Shown here: positions 5,590 through 6,526 of the stretch, in pieces
Layout of the letters: the number at the start of each line of letters is the position of its first letter
Position numbering within the stretch: position 1 is the first letter of the stretch
NCBI GenBank assembly: GCA_022616595.1
Contig: JAKEEL010000141.1
Coordinates: 1-6,526, forward strand
Direction: 5' to 3'
Origin: Methylococcaceae bacterium
GTDB lineage: Bacteria > Pseudomonadota > Gammaproteobacteria > Methylococcales > UBA1147
Length of the DNA stretch: 6,526 nt
The notes under the pieces: model-generated
The model's input: the letters and a program-made list of their open reading frames with translations, nothing else
What the model was told of the DNA's origin: nothing
Databases searched by the model: none
Made by a program: the position numbers and the translations under genes

Positions 5590-6526
5590 ATGAATACTGA
5601 AACCACGAGTCCGGACAAAATTCCGGCTCATTCCCTATGGGTCGAAATGACCACCAGAATCACCACCCAGCCTCTGCATTATCGTTCGGGCAATGAAGAA
5701 ACCGCCGCAAAAAGCGTGCACAGCCTTTTCCCGAAGACGCGGGAATTGATGGACAAACACCCGGACGCAAAGAGGTTTCAGTGGCTCGTGCTCAAACTTC
5801 TCAATGACACGCTCAGGCCTTATACGGCGCGCTGGCATCGATGGATGACTCAAAGCAGCGTGCCCGATCTGAACAGCAAATTCATGCTGGTTTTCAAGGA
5901 TGAGCAGGTGCGGCGGATGTTCCGAGCGGAACTGATCGAAGTGCGGCAATCCCTGTCCGTTTATCTGAATGCGCTCGAGGCGCTAGCGGATGGACGCGCC
6001 ATTTCGGAAGAGACACAAAAAGCGCTGGACGGTTTCGGCGAAGGAGAAGTGACAGCGCAACTCGGCGCGGACCTCGATGCGGGATTGCCGGCAGCCTGGG
6101 CGGAAATTAACCGGAGAGAGCATGAAGAAATTACACAGCGGCGAAAGGCATTGGACTTGGGCGGTCTTGTACCGGGTATACCGCTGTGCAATGCGACGGG
6201 CCTGGCTCTTTCCGGAGGCGGTATCCGCTCGGCCACCTTTTGCCTCGGAATCGTGGAGACTTTGGCGAAGCGGGATTTATTTCATCAATTCGACTATCTG
6301 TCCACCGTGTCGGGCGGCGGTTATCTGGGAACATTCTTGAGTTCCGCATTGGCCGGCGATCACGAAACGGACCGCCACAAGAGCCCCAGGACAATCGTCG
6401 AAGAAGTGCTCGATTCCCCTGATCGCCGATCAAGCTCACGGTTCGGGCGAAACGTCACACACGATGGCCGACGGAGGTGTCCACCAATTCGTCGGGAACG
6501 AATTGGAACAGCGCAGCTGGCCCGAC
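5590..6526 (+). CDS. Large patatin-like phospholipase, N-terminal part (runs off window; probable frameshift)
   Basis: The frame opens at ATG 5590 and has no stop to the right edge, giving at least 312 residues. Residues 1-200 are mostly helical and charged and I do not recognise them. The patatin core then starts: LALSGGGIRSATFCLGIVETL at 205-225 supplies the glycine-rich oxyanion hole (GGG 209-211, R213). YLSTVSGGGYLGTFLSS at 236-252 supplies the nucleophile elbow with S241. These proteins hydrolyse acyl esters of phospholipids with a Ser-Asp dyad; the catalytic Asp should lie beyond the visible part. No signal peptide or membrane segment is seen here. After about residue 277 (6420) the frame becomes rich in rare Arg codons and low-complexity RRSSSR/GRRRCPP. 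The next frame there reads like protein, so a 1-base error or mutation at CCCC 6416-6419 is likely. The start is uncertain: no good ribosome binding site precedes 5590, and an in-frame ATG exists at 5647. Confidence 0.8.
   Translation, partial: MNTETTSPDKIPAHSLWVEMTTRITTQPLHYRSGNEETAAKSVHSLFPKTRELMDKHPDAKRFQWLVLKLLNDTLRPYTARWHRWMTQSSVPDLNSKFMLVFKDEQVRRMFRAELIEVRQSLSVYLNALEALADGRAISEETQKALDGFGEGEVTAQLGADLDAGLPAAWAEINRREHEEITQRRKALDLGGLVPGIPLCNATGLALSGGGIRSATFCLGIVETLAKRDLFHQFDYLSTVSGGGYLGTFLSSALAGDHETDRHKSPRTIVEEVLDSPDRRSSSRFGRNVTHDGRRRCPPIRRERIGTAQLAR
6416..6419 (+). other. Candidate frameshift site (CCCC run) in the patatin-like gene
   Basis: If one C of this run is dropped, the patatin frame continues as EEVLDSLIADQAHGSGE and then HTMADGGVHQFVGNELEQ to the right edge, with GC-rich third positions and few rare codons. 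Without the drop, the same DNA gives an arginine- and serine-rich stretch with several CGA, AGG, TCA and ACA codons. The exact shift point could be anywhere within roughly 6400-6425; the C-run is the simplest choice. Confidence 0.5.

Noticed and set aside
6186..6422. Short + strand open frames overlapping the patatin-like gene (also 6077-6340)
   Set aside because: They are in other frames across the conserved patatin motifs and their products are Arg/Pro-rich shadows.
5590..6526. Antiphage CBASS-type patatin effector
   Set aside because: Patatin-like phospholipases do serve as CBASS effectors, but no CD-NTase or other defence gene is visible here, and this protein has a long N-terminal extension.
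1..6526. Insertion sequences, tRNA or rRNA genes, CRISPR arrays
   Set aside because: I saw no transposase-like frame, no terminal inverted repeats with target duplications, no tRNA-like folds and no regularly spaced repeats.

Overview
The window is moderately GC-rich, densely coded on the + strand only, and looks chromosomal. The gene set (a heavy-metal RND pump followed by a DUF3240 protein, then a TetR regulator and a large patatin-like protein) suggests a gammaproteobacterium, possibly of the methanotroph or sulfur-oxidiser kind. That placement is inferred from gene content and style, not from a marker gene.

Positions 3-4655 hold an HME-RND (heavy-metal efflux) tripartite export operon. 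It contains the C-terminal end of a TolC/CzcC-like outer-membrane factor (partial, 5' end outside the window), a periplasmic adaptor with signal peptide (194-1294), a complete 1020-residue CzcA/CusA-type inner-membrane pump (1291-4353), and a 101-residue DUF3240, PII-like small protein (4350-4655). All three junctions are identical 4-base ATGA stop/start overlaps, so the four genes are almost certainly co-transcribed and translationally coupled. A compact intrinsic terminator (4693-4711) closes the operon. The promoter lies upstream of the window.

Positions 4656-4893 are a 238-base spacer with the terminator, a GATATTC-containing partial palindrome and a 9-base inverted repeat that ends beside the next start codon. 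A TetR-family regulator with a WHG-type C-terminal domain follows (4894-5502). Then comes an 87-base gap with a perfect 18-base interrupted palindrome (5530-5547), a good operator candidate.

From 5590 to the right edge runs the first part of a patatin-like phospholipase. About 200 unrecognised residues precede its oxyanion-hole and nucleophile-elbow motifs. Near 6416-6419 (a CCCC run) the protein-like reading frame appears to change from the ATG frame to the next one, so this gene may be frameshifted or the base call wrong.

Functional reading: the first four genes export a metal cation from periplasm and cytoplasm across the outer membrane, with the PII-like protein as a probable accessory or sensor of the pump. 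In the pump, the three CusA Cu(I)/Ag(I) methionines are replaced by Gln, Asp and Glu, which points away from monovalent copper/silver and toward divalent cations. The TetR regulator and patatin-like gene form a second module whose link to the pump is unproven. No wholly new system can be claimed. The best leads are the PII-like pump partner, the mixed specificity signature of the pump, the palindromes around tetR, and the apparent frameshift.
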